Below are positions 43,679 through 57,364 of a stretch of DNA of 64,000 nucleotides, in pieces. The position numbers were made by a program, and so were the translations under genes. Source of the DNA: Portulaca oleracea. Lineage: Eukaryota > Streptophyta > Magnoliopsida > Caryophyllales > Portulacaceae. The stretch covers positions 1,779,298-1,843,297 of the forward strand of contig CM055870.1 in the NCBI GenBank assembly GCA_029582165.1. Reading direction: 5' to 3'. The notes below the pieces were generated by a model. It did no database searches, had not been told where the DNA came from, and saw only the letters and a list, made by a program, of their open reading frames with translations. Numbering within the stretch: position 1 is the first letter of the stretch; each line of letters begins with the position of its first letter.

Positions 43679-44216
43679 AGGGATATTGGATTCTAATAAT
43701 CCCTACTATCACAAATTGTATGGCAATAATCCCTACTATCATTTTGGATTCTGGTGGTCCAAAAAAAAATAAAATTGTATTGCAGTGGTACCAAATCCAT
43801 CACCATATTCTTTTTATTTTTTCTATGCCTAACCCATATTGTTTTTGTTTTTTTGGTTCCTACCCCTAGATAGGTAACGAAGTGTAGTTACTAAAACATT
43901 TTTTAAATTATTTTTTTGAGATTCCGAGCAATTATTATGATTTTTTAAAAGAAATAAAATTGAAAAAATCATAAAAAATTGAAAAGAAATTGAAAAAAAT
44001 TGGGAGAAATGCTATAAATTCATTAAAAATCGTGGTAAAGTGTTATACAAAGTTTTGAATCAAATGCAACACAAAATCTATGACATTTAGCGTATACACT
44101 CGATTTTGTCCCACTACAATACAATTTTAGTTTTTTTTGGACCACCAGAATCCAAAATGATAGTAGGGATTATTGTCATACAATTTGTGATAGTAGGGAT
44201 TATTAGAATCCAATAT

Positions 44217-44220
<4 letters not shown>
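43679..44220. mobile_element. MITE-like element, unit 3
   Basis: Same 540-bp element as at 8531, with the same roughly 110-bp inverted repeats and TATATA flanks. Confidence 0.75.

Positions 44221-44257
<37 letters not shown>
44221..44257. repeat. (TA)n microsatellite, unit 3
   Basis: About 37 bp of TA between the MITE and the foldback element; half the length seen in unit 1. Confidence 0.9.
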
Positions 44258-44261
<4 letters not shown>

Positions 44262-45883
44262 AACGGATCCAATAGGAAGAGAGTTTAGGTAAGAAGGTAA
44301 GAAGAAACAATCTAAAGCGTCCAATCCGGATCCGATGGATGAGATTAAAATTGTCACACATATGGTATTTTAATGAAAAACCACTTTCCACCCCTTAAAA
44401 AACAACTAGTGGTTTTCTATTTTTTTTTTTAAAAAAAGAGGAATATTTAGTTAGAGACAATTAAGGGAAAATATTCAATGGAATAAAATCGCATTATTCT
44501 TGTCTAAAAAATAAAATCAATTTTAAATATATGATTGTCAAGAATTATGCATTAATTACAACAGATATGTCGTTTGTCAATGGAGAATCACAAGTACAGT
44601 GTGGTCATCAAATGCAAAGAGCGTGGACATCAAATATCAGTCAGTGTGGTCATGAGACAAAGAGTATGGTCGCAATCTAATACTAGTCATTGTGGTCATC
44701 AAAGGCAAATAGTGTGGTCATCAAAGTCAAATAATGTACTCAAAATCTAATACCAGTCAGTGTGATCATGAAATGCAAATAGTGTGGTCATCAAAGTCAC
44801 ATAGTGTGGTCAAAATTGAATACCAATCAGTGTGGTTATCAAAAACGAAAATGTGGTCATCAAATTACCAATCAGTGTGGTCATCAAAAGTAAAGAGTGT
44901 GATCAAAATCTACATTAAAACAAGTTCTTTCTCTCACCAAATCATAGAAACCCAAAATTTAAGCAATTTTCTTATTTACCCTTAGATGTTTTTTCTTTTT
45001 AAAAAATAAAAAACAACAAATTCCCATAATATCTCATAAATCACGCCATTAATTCAAATTATTCAAATAATCCTCTAATTTTAGACATTCTCCCTCTTTC
45101 AATTTCTCTCTCCGAATCCCTCAAATATTCTTTGATGACCACATTCTTCATCTTTGATGACCACACTGATTGGTAATTTGATGACCACATTATTCGTCTT
45201 TGATGACCACATTGATTGGTATTCAATTTTGACCACACTATGTGACTTTGATGACCACACTGATTGGTATTCCATGACCACACTATTTGCATTTCATGAC
45301 CACACTTACTGGTATTAGATTTTGAGCACACTATTTGACTTTGATGACCATACTATTTGCCTTTAATGACCACAATGACTGGTATTAGATTGTGACCACA
45401 CTCTTTTCCTCATTATCGCACTGACTGGTATTTGATGTCCACACTATGTGACTTTGATGACCACACTGATTGGTATTCCATGACCACACTATTTGCATTT
45501 CATGACCACACTTACTGGTATTAGATTTTGAGCACACTATTTGACTTTGATGACCATACTATTTGCCTTTAATGACCACAATGACTGGTATTAGATTGTG
45601 ACCACACTCTTTTCCTCATTACCGCACTGACTGGTATTTGATGTCCACACTCTTTGCATTTGATGACCACACTGTACTTGTGATTCTCCATTGACAAACG
45701 ACATATTTGTTGAAATTGATGCATAATTCTTAGAAATTATATCTTTAAAATTGATTTTATTTTTAAGACAAGAATAATCAGATTTTTATTCCATTGAATA
45801 CTTTCCCTTAATTGTCTCTAACTAACTATTCCTCTTTTTTTTTTTAAATTGAAAACCACTAGTTGTTTTTTAAGGGGTGGAAG

Positions 45884-48800
45884 TGTAACGCCCCGACTTG
45901 AGTAATCACAAGATTACGACTAATTACGTCATTAATCCTATGATTAGCGCAGCGGAGGGTTAAAGCTTGGTATTACCGCCGTTCAACCACTGAACAAGGC
46001 ATCCACAACGAACAACCACCAAACCATCGCACACTTTAAACTTAAAACATACAACCTGATGTAATATTACAACCACTTTGCATACATAAATCAATACAAA
46101 CAATACACCACACTTCCACCTTTCAATCCCAATAGTTTTCCCGCTCTTGAACACCCATGCTTGCAGAGTCGTAAGACCTCCTTCTTGCCATGACTAAACC
46201 TACCTCGGCTCCAGTAAAGCTAGCTTTCTCTTGAACTCTTCTTGAATCTCTTGAATACTCGGGCCTTAAAAACAAAACATTAAAACAACGCAAAAGTGAG
46301 TGGGGGAAACACTCAGTACACAAACCTCCAACATGTAAAACCGTTTCGAAAACGGTTTTTCATGCCGGCCTTTAAAACATTTCGAAAACGGGGAAGGGAA
46401 CTAAATCATGCTATAACCAAAGCAAACTTTATCGATAAATAGTTCTATGCACATGCTATGTATAACATTAAAATAATTTCATACAGTAAAAATGTGGTCC
46501 CCTTTTTGAGGTCGATGTCGAAGCATCTCGCGCACGTACGCCCAAACCGACCTCGGGTTTGGATGGGTGACTGCTAGGCAGTCAGACGCTGGCCAGGTCG
46601 AGATTACTCCGATAGGAGCCTGTAAAAGGCTAGGCTTCGCTCTAGCTACTGTAGAATAGGTATCGGGACCACTTATAAAACACTAAAATCGTTAGAATAT
46701 AACTTATGCAATAAAACTGTACTTTGACTTTAAATAGCAAAAGAGTTGGACAATTTGCGTACCTGAAACGAGTGGGTTGCCCGGTGACGATCTCGGCTGG
46801 AGAATGGCTCGGGTCGAAGCAGAACTTTGAGCTAAAACGATAGAGTTCGGTATTAGGATAGGATCTATGAAAAAAGGTGAGGTCGTAGAGCCTCGCAGTA
46901 AAGTTTTGGAAATAAAACGTATAGAAATTTTCAGGTTTTTAGGACGATAGTATTTCGATCATAACTCGAGCTATAAAATTCGGATTTAAACTGCAGTACT
47001 TTCGGAAAGGGAAAAAATCGCCCTACAAGACTGATGGCCGGGCCAGAGGCTAAAAGGAGGAACAGCTCGAAAGAGCTCGGACGATGTGATAAATTCGAGA
47101 ACTAATGAGATTTTCGGGTGTTTGAAATAAAATCAAGAGACTTTGGTAAGTACTTTAAACTTATAAGAGCTTTATGAACTAAGGAAATACTTGTAAAATA
47201 TAAACTTTCAATTTGTCAAAGAGGCTTTAACAACTTCAAGGTACGATAAAACTTCTAAATAACTTTAAGACGTTTCGGTAAATTAAAATCGATAACGGTA
47301 AAATTGCTTTAAGGGTCTCGAGTCCTTCAAAAACAAGCTTTATGGTCCTTACTCAAGTACTATATCTCAAAGGTCCTATGACTTAAGTTATATACTCATA
47401 AAACCTATTATAAATCCAATATAATCACATTTAATCCTTTAGAATACTTAGGTAATTACCCAGAAAATTCCCAGTTTTGCAGCTTTGATTCCGGGCCTTA
47501 TAACTTATTCTCCCGACATCGGTTTAAGGCATACCATATATTTTCGAAAAGCTCGTCGAGTCCTCTAAAACTCTCATGTTTAACACTTTTCCAGAATCAA
47601 ATCCCATTTGGTCGAAAAATACCCAATACTACACTGACTCCAAAATTCGTATATAATTACGCGGCTTCACGGTTTTGGCTCTAACTTGAGTTATACAAAT
47701 CGAAAACTCGAAATTCCAAAGCCCGGTGTTTACTAACATCTTAGACTACCTTTTTACACTAAAATCTGGGCTCGAAACAATTTTTAGCATCCTCTACAAA
47801 AGTCATAAAACGGGCAGTAGGTTCCGGGTTCGTTTTAGTTTTCATGCCCGGTTTTCTTTAGCTCCAATTGTACACTAATCCATAACATTATATACCCTAC
47901 TCTTTTCCCCATAATTTCCAGACTATTAAGCCTCAAAAAAAATATCATCCATACTAGTATAGTTCACATGCAACATCATACAAATACATGCACTTAAACT
48001 ACACCATAATTAACATGGTTTCCTTCACAATTCTCATGTATATCATCCAAACAACTCAAGAATACTCACTTATCTTTACAAAACAGAAAGTATACTTCTA
48101 AAACCTCATCAAATCCAACATGCATGACCATAGTTCATCATCACCTTCATCAATTCACAAGAATCTCAACTTTACTCACATGAACTTGAACCAAAAATAT
48201 AATTTTACTCACTAAAATCAACTATAACAAATTTGTACTCTAAATTCATGAAAGGAAGTAGTAATTTAACATCAAAAACACCATGGTAAAACTTTAACAT
48301 CAAAAGCTTTAAATTTCATAACAAGGGAGGAAGAGAATACTAGAGAAATACCACTTGAATAGGTGAATAAATGAGACAAGGAGGTAGAGGAGAGTGAGAG
48401 CTTCTTGTGGGTGCCGGAAAATTGTCCAAACGGCCGCCGGAAAACGCCCATCGCCGGCGAGAAACACAGGGGGGGGCGTGGGGTCTGCGTGGGCGTGGAG
48501 AAGGAAGAGAGAGAGGCTGAATTATTTGATAAATTTTGAACCCAAATGTGACCTATAGCCTCCCCATTACCAATATATACAACCCCTTTTAAAACTAAAA
48601 TAAAAACAATCATAATCATTACAATATTTCCCCACACTCCACCTAATAATAATTACACTAATATTCTACTAAATGTAAAGTGTGGGTAACCCATTAATAC
48701 TTTGGTACTATAAAAGAATTTAATCGGTTTAGAAAATCGGTAAATCGGTAACCTGAAAATAAAATCGTTTCGTTGGGGAAAATTAATCTATAAATAAACC

Positions 48801-49027
48801 GACTTTAAAATAAAATTGTAGAACCTAAAATAATTATAATTTAAGGTTCTAAATACAATATAACGAGCTCGGAAAAAAAAATTGACCGGTAAACTGACCG
48901 CTTTGCCATTCATGAAACTCATCACCGCTAGCTAACCGCAAGGTACAAATAAATTAAACAACGAATTAAAACTAATTAAACAAGTTTAAGGTACTATAGT
49001 AGCTATGGTTTAGGGTGGGTTATTACA
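45884..49027 (-). repeat. Insertion B 3' LTR
   Basis: 3,144 bp, TG...CA in element orientation, next to the polypurine tract. Very similar to the 5' LTR; differences cluster in a few GC-rich words. Confidence 0.9.
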
Positions 49028-50160
49028 TCCTCCCCCCCTTAAAAGAAGTTTCGTCCCCGAAACTTGCTGTTCGATAAAACTTTTGCAGTGAGAAATACCT
49101 TAAAAGAGATGGGGGTAGTTTTCATCATTTCGTCTTCAGTTTCCCACGTGGCCTCGGAGGTTTCTTGATTCGCCCATAAGACTTTGACTAACGGAACCTC
49201 TTTTGTACGTAGACGTTTGATCCTACGATCCAAGATTTGGACCGGTTTCTGTTCGAAGGTAAAGTCCTTGGCTAGAAGAGGAAGTTCTTCCTCTAAAACA
49301 TGCACTGGATCAGGTACATACTTCCGAAGCTGGGAGATATGAAAGACATCGTGGATATGTCCTAAGTTGGACGGTAACTCTAGACGATAAGCTGATGGGT
49401 TAACCTTCCCTACACTGGGATAAGGTCCGATGTACCGAGGGCTTAACTTACCCCTAACATTGAATCGCCTAACCCCCTTTGTAGGGGAAACTTGAGGAAT
49501 ACCCTATCTCCTATTTGGATCTCAAGCGGTTTTCGTCTTTTGTCGGCGTAGCTCTTTTGTTTGCTTTGGGCTGTCCGAATATGTTGTTGGATGATCTTGA
49601 CCTTATCAGTCATCTCTTGAATTAAGTCTGGCCCTATGATCAACGCTTCCTCTAACTCGCCCCAACATAGGGGTGTTCTACACTTTCGGCCATATATAGC
49701 TTCAAAAGACGCCATCTGAATCGTGGCTTGGTAGCTATTATTGTAAGAGAATTCTACGAGAGGAAGATACTGATCTCAGTTCCCTTGAAAGTCCATCACA
49801 CAGGCGCGAAGCATGTCCTCTAGAATTTGGTTTACTCTTTCCGTTTGACCATCGCTCTCGGGATGGTATGAACTATTGAAACTAAGTTTGGACCCGAAGG
49901 CTCTTTGCATAGTGCTCCAAAATCTTGACTGGAAGCTTGTATCTCGATCTGATACGATATCCTTTGGAATCCCATGCAACTGTACCAATTCCCGGATGTA
50001 GATATAAATGGTACGTGTACTAGAGGTTGAGGCCTGATCTTTGATCTTCTAAGGACGTGTACAAAAACATAGAATAAATTTAGGGTGAATCCATAAGAGG
50101 GTACTAGAGGTTGTGAACAGTAACATAGACACACTTTGCACTTTAGGGTAATATAAATGG
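49028..50160 (-). pseudogene. Integrase and chromodomain remnant of gypsy insertion B
   Basis: Same pol 3' end as in insertion A. The core reads KDIVSDRDTSFQSRFW, with the second catalytic Asp region better preserved than in A, and continues to QTERVNQ. The in-frame TGA is at 49778-49776, then MASFEAIYGRKCRTP (49715), a frameshift, the GPY/F module, and a chromodomain-type end (49305-49039, SEATWETEDEM). The shared TGA and frameshift show these lesions predate both insertions. Upstream of about 50000 the first catalytic Asp region is not readable. Confidence 0.85.
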
Positions 50161-53100
50161 TATGTTCTTACGTTGACCTCTAATTTTCTTGAATACTTAT
50201 CACAACTTGAGGGCTTGCTTTCCTTACCACTCTTGTCCTTGAAATGTTCTTGGGCTATCGTGAGGTAAGGTTATCTTTAGTACCTAGAAATTGGTGATCT
50301 TGCCCGTTTCTCATTTCTCATGAGAACATTAGCGTTGACTTGGGAAAGAGATCCATAGTTAGCGTAAATTCTTCATTGCTTAAGGTGTCACCTAGATGCA
50401 CTGAACAAGTTGGACCTTGATTTTCCTTTGTGTCCTCCTTTAGACTTCCTTAGCTTGAGATGTAGAGTTGATAAGGCAACTATAAGTGCTAAACTCCTGA
50501 ATCGTAAATCTTGGCATGATTTTTAGTATCCTGTCCAGGATGTGCGAGGCTTGAGACCGTTAGTCCGCTTGGTTTCACCTTACGGATAATGGCGAGTATA
50601 TTACCGGCTAGTCAGCCTTTTTCCTTACTGCCCCGGATATTTACTTAACTTAACACCCTTCTACTTTCTCCGAGTTTAGCCTCACATAATACTTCTTGCT
50701 GAACCTTTCAACCATGGTAATTAATCACATAGAAAGGTGCGTGGGGCAACATTCTGGCTCTAAAGGATGACCTTCGCTATACTTACTAATATTAAAGACT
50801 ATGGGGTTCTTAACTTATGAACCTTAATTGGTTTTACTTGCATGCTCCACCTTAACTTCAACCCTTCCCTGAGGGAGTAACCACCCTAACTATTCATCTT
50901 CTAACAAGGTGGTTGCATATAGCGTCCCTGGGATTGATGTCTTTCAAACACTGGGATGATGATTAAAGTGATTCTCTTCAAATCATAATCAGGGGTGACC
51001 TTCTTCCCCAATTACTTGGTCGCCATTAATCCATCGGCAGTAGTCTTATTGTCTTGGTTGTAATGCTTGTCCTAACCTTTGTTGAAAGAGGGCTATTCTA
51101 ATCCATATAATCCATTTCTTCCCACGAGGAGATGATACGATGCTCTTAGTTTACTCTAAAACTTCTTTTTGGTTCTTATAAACTTTTTATTGACCTCTTC
51201 AATCATAATCTTAATCATGATGCTGGTGTTTCTTAAACTTTAACACGTGCTGTAACATATAATCCCGATTTACTCATTAATACCTAAGCAGAGGAAAGTG
51301 TTTTGTAGTACTTCTACATGTTCGTTGGTGATACGATGTGGGCGATATCACGGTGGTATACGAGTACGAAGGAGATATCTGGAGATCTCCAAAAGCAATC
51401 TATAGAGCATACTTGGTAGTGTTTGGAGAGATTTCCCCTTACGATGGTAAGTATAGGCTTTGATGAACCCTTAATTGTAATTATCTCTTGTAATAGCTCC
51501 CTGATTCTTTTATCCTGGCCATATGTCTTAAAACTCTTTTCCCTAAATTTGAAATCATCCTGAGGTGAAATCTTGATAACCGTTGTTGCTCTCTTACGGT
51601 TTCCTCCAACATCCTTGGATATTTTTTTATAGTTCTTGTATCCCTTTAACTTTATCACCCGTTATCTTCAATGGCATGGTAACTTGACTTAAGTAATCTC
51701 TACAACCTTGACTTATTTAACCCATAAAGAGCGTAAAGGTATTGATGAGTCTGAAAACACGATTGTAGTCTCAAAATACCTATATTTTGTTTACTGTGAC
51801 AAGCTGGTGTATACCTTTGAATTCAATCCTTGCTTGATAGTATATCCGTTTCTAATAAGTCTCGAGAGGACTTCTATCCCTATCTTTGGATTGAGTTGTC
51901 GCTAGATCCGGGTAGAGCATTACCAATCTCGAGGAGACTCTGTTCTTTCCTTGCTATCTTACACCTATCCTGATTTCCTTTTTCTCCACCACGAATGGCT
52001 GGAATCCCTCTTAATGGAGTGTTGGTTTCAAAGAATCCATTTTTAGCAACGTTAGGTTGAGTCCTTAAACTTTCTCCTCCATATGTACATAGATTCACTT
52101 CATATGATGTCTTGAAGATGGACTTAATCCTTTACATTTATTTGATTTCATAAATAATTACCCTTCTTGGGGTACTTCTTGTAATCCCTGTAGGGAGAAC
52201 ACTTATATTTCCCTAAACTGTAGAGGTTCTAACAACGTAAACCTTACGTTCCTTATGTGCTTGTGAGTGAAAAATTCTTCCAAATCTCATATATATAAAA
52301 GAATGCATGGGCTTATATCTAAATCCTCAATGAATTGGGGTCCTTTCCCATATGAATGTCCAGTACATGGTTCCTATGTAAATACAGGACGTCCCAAAAT
52401 AATGCCATCAAGGTTCACTGTTTAGAATAAACATGCCATAGGAGAGGAATTTCATAATTCACCAAATATAACTATCTAATTCAAGGTGGAGTTAATCCCC
52501 TATTTACTTTCAAAGGACCAATATTAAGTTCCCACTTCATACTTCCAAGGTAGACTTCTCAATGGGGTTAGTCTAATCCAACTCGGCTCGTTCTGGTGAT
52601 ACACCCCTTTTTAAGGGTCCTTTCACTGGAAGTGGCCCTTGCCTGAACTCTTCCTCATGATGACCTTGTTCATGCTAGGGATTTCCTGATTCATAGTAAT
52701 TCCCAAAAATGTTCCTTGAATTTGTCCTAGGGTTCTCATACGGAAGGGCAGCTTAAAGACATTGGGTTCGCCTTACATTCTCATTGTTTTTAGGGTTAGA
52801 AGTTGTTTGCTGGGTAGGCAATTGAGTACTCTCTGGAACTATCGTACGTGACATTAAACATTCACTCTTGACCTTATAACCATGGTAAAAGGATCTAAAA
52901 AGAAGGCACCTTGGGGATTCAGTAAAATACGTAAAGTAATGATTCATGAAGCGGGGATAAAATGAGTAATCAATAAATCAACATAAATAGGATAGAAGAA
53001 ATTTTGAGGCCCGAAATTCACTTAAACCTCTCTATGATTTCTTTACTTGACATACTTTCTTCCGAGTAAGACACATACCCTAAATACAAATAATTCCCTT

Positions 53101-53904
53101 ACTCCTTCATTCTTGTTAACCTCATTACCTCTATAAAAGTTCATCTCTTATTAAATCATTACACCTGTAGAACTCTCGTCACAATCCCTTTCTTATAACG
53201 AGGTAAGCAATAATATTCTTCTATAACTGCCTTCCTATCACACATGCATTATTAATGCCTTAAGATATACTCGTACATCCTATTATAACTTTATAATCAC
53301 GCGAATACTTCAAGTGACCGTGCAAAACTTTATACTCTATACGGATGTTTTACATTAAACTTTCTTCATAAACTTGCGAATTACTTCTAACTTAAATGTC
53401 CATTCTTCAAGTGAACAACTTTAAACACTAAAGGAGTCACACACTACCCTTACATATATGCAGACTCTCTTATGCATGCAAGGTATCATTATAATCTTCT
53501 CACTATTCCTTTTCCTTCAATCTCTGGTTGAGAATATCTCACGTTGACTTGTACAACCCCTAAATGTCCAGTTATGCCATCCTGGAATCATCATGCTTTA
53601 ATTTCCATGAAGTTTCCCACTTATTTCACATCATTCCTCTATTTTCACTAAAATTCTTCAAATTTTGGGAGAATTTCTGAGTTTCTTACGTAATTTGGAC
53701 TTTTCCCAAAATTAATTGGTGTTATTCAACCTGCAAAACATTCCTGCAATAATCACATAATCTCATGGAGTCTCAAACCCCTACATTCAATCAGTTCCCC
53801 TATGATTCACCAACACATTCTCCCAATGACTCCCAATTCATACTCACATCCTTCTCATTTCCTTATAATGACATCAAGTCTCCAAGTATTCCACTTATAA
53901 CTCC
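50161..53904 (-). mobile_element. Insertion B interior, decayed gag-pol region
   Basis: No gag, CCHC knuckle, protease or YxDD-type RT motif found. Open frames at 51658-51314, 52098-51880 and 52947-52753 (minus) are short and not recognisable. About 50161-51525 is shared with the interiors of insertion A; 51526-53904 is unique to B in this window. Confidence 0.6.
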
Positions 53905-53916
53905 GCTCTGATACCA
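53905..53916 (-). other. Gypsy B primer-binding site
   Basis: TGGTATCAGAGC on the minus strand, 3 bp inside the 5' LTR edge; the standard initiator tRNA-Met primer site of many plant LTR retrotransposons. Confidence 0.85.
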
Positions 53917-53919
53917 TTC

Positions 53920-56900
53920 TGTAACGCCCCGACTTGAGTAATCACAAGATTACGACTAATTACGTCATTAATCCTGTGAATAGCGCGTGAGGGTTAAAGC
54001 GGGTATTACGCCGTTGACCACTGAACAAGGCATCCACAACGAACAACCACCAAACCATCGCACACTTTAAACTTAAAACATACAACCTGATGTAATATTA
54101 CAACCACTTTGCATACATAAATCAATACAAACAATACACCACACTTCCACCTTTCAATCCCAATAGTTTTCCCGCTCTTGAACACCCATGCTTGCAGAGT
54201 CGTAAGACCTCCTTCTTGCCATGACTAAACCTACCTCGGCTCCAGTAAAGCTAGCTTTCTCTTGAACTCTTCTTGAATCTCTTGAATACTCGGGCCTTAA
54301 AAACAAAACATTAAAACAACGCAAAAGTGAGTGGAAACACTCGAGACACAAACCTCCAACATGTAAAACCGTTTCGAAAACGGTTTTTCATGCCGGCCTT
54401 TAAAACATTTCGAAAACGGGGAAGGAAACTAAATCATGCTATAACCAAAGCAAACTTTATCGATAAATAGTTCTATGCACATGCTATGTATAACATTAAA
54501 ATAATTTCATACAGTAAAAATGTGGTCCCCTTTTTGAGGTCGATGTCGAAGCATCTCGCGCACGTACGCCCAAACCGACCTCGGGTTTGGATGGGTGACT
54601 GCTAGGCAGTCAGACGCTGGCCAGGTCGAGATTACTCCGATAGGAGCCTGTAAAAGGCTAGGCTTCGCTCTAGCTACTGTAGAATAGGTATCGGGACCAC
54701 TTATAAAACACTAAAATCGTTAGAATATAACTTATGCAATAAAACTGTACTTTGACTTTAAATAGCAAAAGAGTTGGACAATTTGCGTACCTGAAACGAG
54801 TGGGTTGCCCGGTGACGATCTCGGCTGGAGAATGGCTCGGGTCGAAGCAGAACTTTGAGCTAAAACGATAGAGTTCGGTATTAGGATAGGATCTATGAAA
54901 AAAGGTGAGGTCGTAGAGCCTCGCAGTAAAGTTTTGGAAATAAAACGTATAGAAATTTTCAGGTTTTTAGGACGATAGTATTTCGATCATAACTCGAGCT
55001 ATAAAATTCGGATTTCGCTTTGCGAGTACTTTTCGGAAAGGGAAAAAAATACGCCCTACAAGACTGATGGCCAGGCCAGAGGCTAAAAGGAGGGGAACAG
55101 CTCGAAAAGAGCTCCGGACGATGTGATAAATTACCGAGAACTAGTAACGAGATTTTCGGGTGTTTGAAATAAAATCAAGAGACTTTGGTAAGTACTTTAA
55201 ACTTATAAGAGCTTTATGAACTAAGGAAATACTTGTAAAATATAAACTTTTAATTTGTCAAAGAGGCTTTAACAACTTCAAGGTACGATAAAACTTCTAA
55301 ATAACTTTAAGACGTTTCGGTAAATTAAAATCGATAACGGTAAAATTGCTTTAAGGGTCTCGAGTCCTTCAAAAACAAGCTTTATGGTCCTTACTCAAGT
55401 ACTATATCTCAAAGGTCCTATGACTTAAGTTATATACTCATAAAACCTATTATAAATCCAATATAATCACATTTAATCCTTTAGAATACTTAGGTAATTA
55501 CCCAGAAAATTCCCAGTTTTGCAGCTTTGATTCCGGGCCTTATAACTTATTCTCCCGACATCGGTTTAAGGCATACCATATATTTTCGAAAAGCTCGTCG
55601 AGTCCTCTAAAACTCTCATGTTTAACACTTTTCCAGAATCAAATCCCATTTGGTCGAAAAATACCCAATACTACACTGACTCCAAAATTCGTATATAATT
55701 ACGCGGCTTCACGGTTTTGGCTCTAACTTGAGTTATACAAATCGAAAACTCGAAATTCCAAAGCCCGGTGTTTACTAACATCTTAGACTACCTTTTTACA
55801 CTAAAATCTGGGCTCGAAACAATTTTTAGCATCCTCTACAAAAGTCATAAAACGGGCAGTAGGTTCCGGGTTCGTTTTAGTTTTCATGCCCGGTTTTCTT
55901 TAGCTCCAATTGTACACTAATCCATAACATTATATACCCTACTCTTTTCCCCATAATTTCCAGACTATTAAGCCTCAAAAAAAATATCATCCATACTAGT
56001 ATAGTTCACATGCAACATCATACAAATACATGCACTTAAACTACACCATAATTAACATGGTTTCCTTCACAATTCTCATGTATATCATCCAAACAACTCA
56101 AGAATACTCACTTATCTTTACAAAACAGAAAGTATACTTCTAAAACCTCATCAAATCCAACATGCATGACCATAGTTCATCATCACCTTCATCAATTCAC
56201 AAGAATCTCAACTTTACTCACATGAACTTGAACCAAAAATATAATTTTACTCACTAAAATCAACTATAACAAATTTGTACTCTAAATTCATGAAAGGAAG
56301 TAGTAATTTAACATCAAAAACACCATGGTAAAACTTTAACATCAAAAGCTTTAAATTTCATAACAAGGGAGGAAGAGAATACTAGAGAAATACCACTTGA
56401 ATAGGTGAATAAATGAGACAAGGAGGTAGAGGAGAGTGAGAGCTTCTTGTGGGTGCGGAAAATTGTCCAAGCGGCCGCGGAAAACGCCCATCGCCGGCGA
56501 GAAACACAGGGGGGGGGGGCGTGGGGTCTGCGTGGGCGTGGAGAAAGAAGAGAGAGAGGCTGAATTATTTGATAAATTTTGAACCCAAATGTGACCTATA
56601 GCCTCCCCATTACCAATATATACAACCCCTTTTAAAACTAAAATAAAAACAATCATAATCATTACAATATTTCCCCACACTCCACCTAATAATAATTACA
56701 CTAATATTCTACTAAATGTAAAGTGTGGGTAACCCATTAATACTTTGGTACTATAAAAGAATTTAATCGGTTTAGAAAATCGGTAAATCGGTAACTGAAA
56801 ATAAAATCGTTTCGTTGGGAAAATTAATCTATAAATAAACCGACTTTAAAATAAAATTGTAGAACCTAAAATAATTATAATTTAAGGTTCTAAATACAAT

Positions 56901-57062
56901 ATAACGAGCTCGGAAAAAATTGACCGTAATCGACCGCTTTGCCATTCATGAAACTCACACCGCTAGCTAACCGCAAGGTACAAATAAATTAAACAACGAA
57001 TTAAAACTAATTAAACAAGTTTAAGGTACTATAGTAGCTATGGTTTAGGGTGGGTTATTACA
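53920..57062 (-). repeat. Insertion B 5' LTR
   Basis: 3,143 bp, TG...CA in element orientation, abutting GGAAG at 57063. About 54990-55095 it keeps the GCCAGAGGCTAAAAGG continuation that the inverted pieces in insertion A lack, which fixes their breakpoint. Confidence 0.9.
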
Positions 57063-57364
57063 GGAAGGTGGTTTTTCATTAAAATACCACATGTGTGACA
57101 GTTTTAATCTCATCCATCGGATCCGGATTGGACGCTCCAAATTGCTTCTTCCTACCTTCCTACCTAAACTCTCTTCCTACAGGATCCGCTCCTATATATA
57201 TATAATTTGACGGGTCCATGGGTAAGGTCCGTGCTGAACCGGACTCCGCCCATTTTATTAGACCAGCACCGGACTCAATGGGTCCAAATGTTTTGGACCC
57301 AGACCCACCTAAATGGGGCGGGTCCGGGGCGGATCCAGGACCCATTGTCATCCCTAGGGAGAAG

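Larger units (their letters stand above)
45884..57062 (-). mobile_element. Gypsy insertion B: non-autonomous chromovirus with normal layout
   Basis: An 11.2-kb element on the minus strand with 5-bp duplication GGAAG at 45879-45883 and 57063-57067. Its LTRs of about 3.14 kb begin TGTAATAACC and end GGGGCGTTACA in element orientation. PBS TGGTATCAGAGC (53916-53905) lies 3 bp after the 5' LTR and matches the 3' end of initiator tRNA-Met; the polypurine tract is at 49040-49028. Interior is 4.9 kb with only integrase and chromodomain remnants recognisable. It has all cis signals but no usable proteins, so it was probably moved by a related active element. Confidence 0.9.
44258..57194. mobile_element. 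Foldback element, unit 3, split by gypsy insertion B
   Basis: Pieces at 44258-45883 and 57068-57194 plus the GGAAG duplication. Together about 1,753 bp, as in unit 1. The gypsy element sits in the right outer arm after AAGGGGTGGAAG. Confidence 0.75.
40610..57356. mobile_element. hAT-like element, unit 3 (with LINE, MITE, foldback and gypsy B)
   Basis: GGGAGAAG duplications at 40602-40609 and 57357-57364; termini TAGGGATGGCAATGG and CCATTGTCATCCCTA. Same nested content as unit 1 plus the gypsy insertion B inside its foldback element. The right GC-rich end (57210-57350) has lost some bases against units 1 and 2. Confidence 0.75.

Noticed and set aside
48272..48637. 121-codon open frame in gypsy LTRs (also 24542-24838, 31038-31394, 56351-56680)
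   Set aside because: No domain, frame not kept among LTR copies, and located within LTR sequence.
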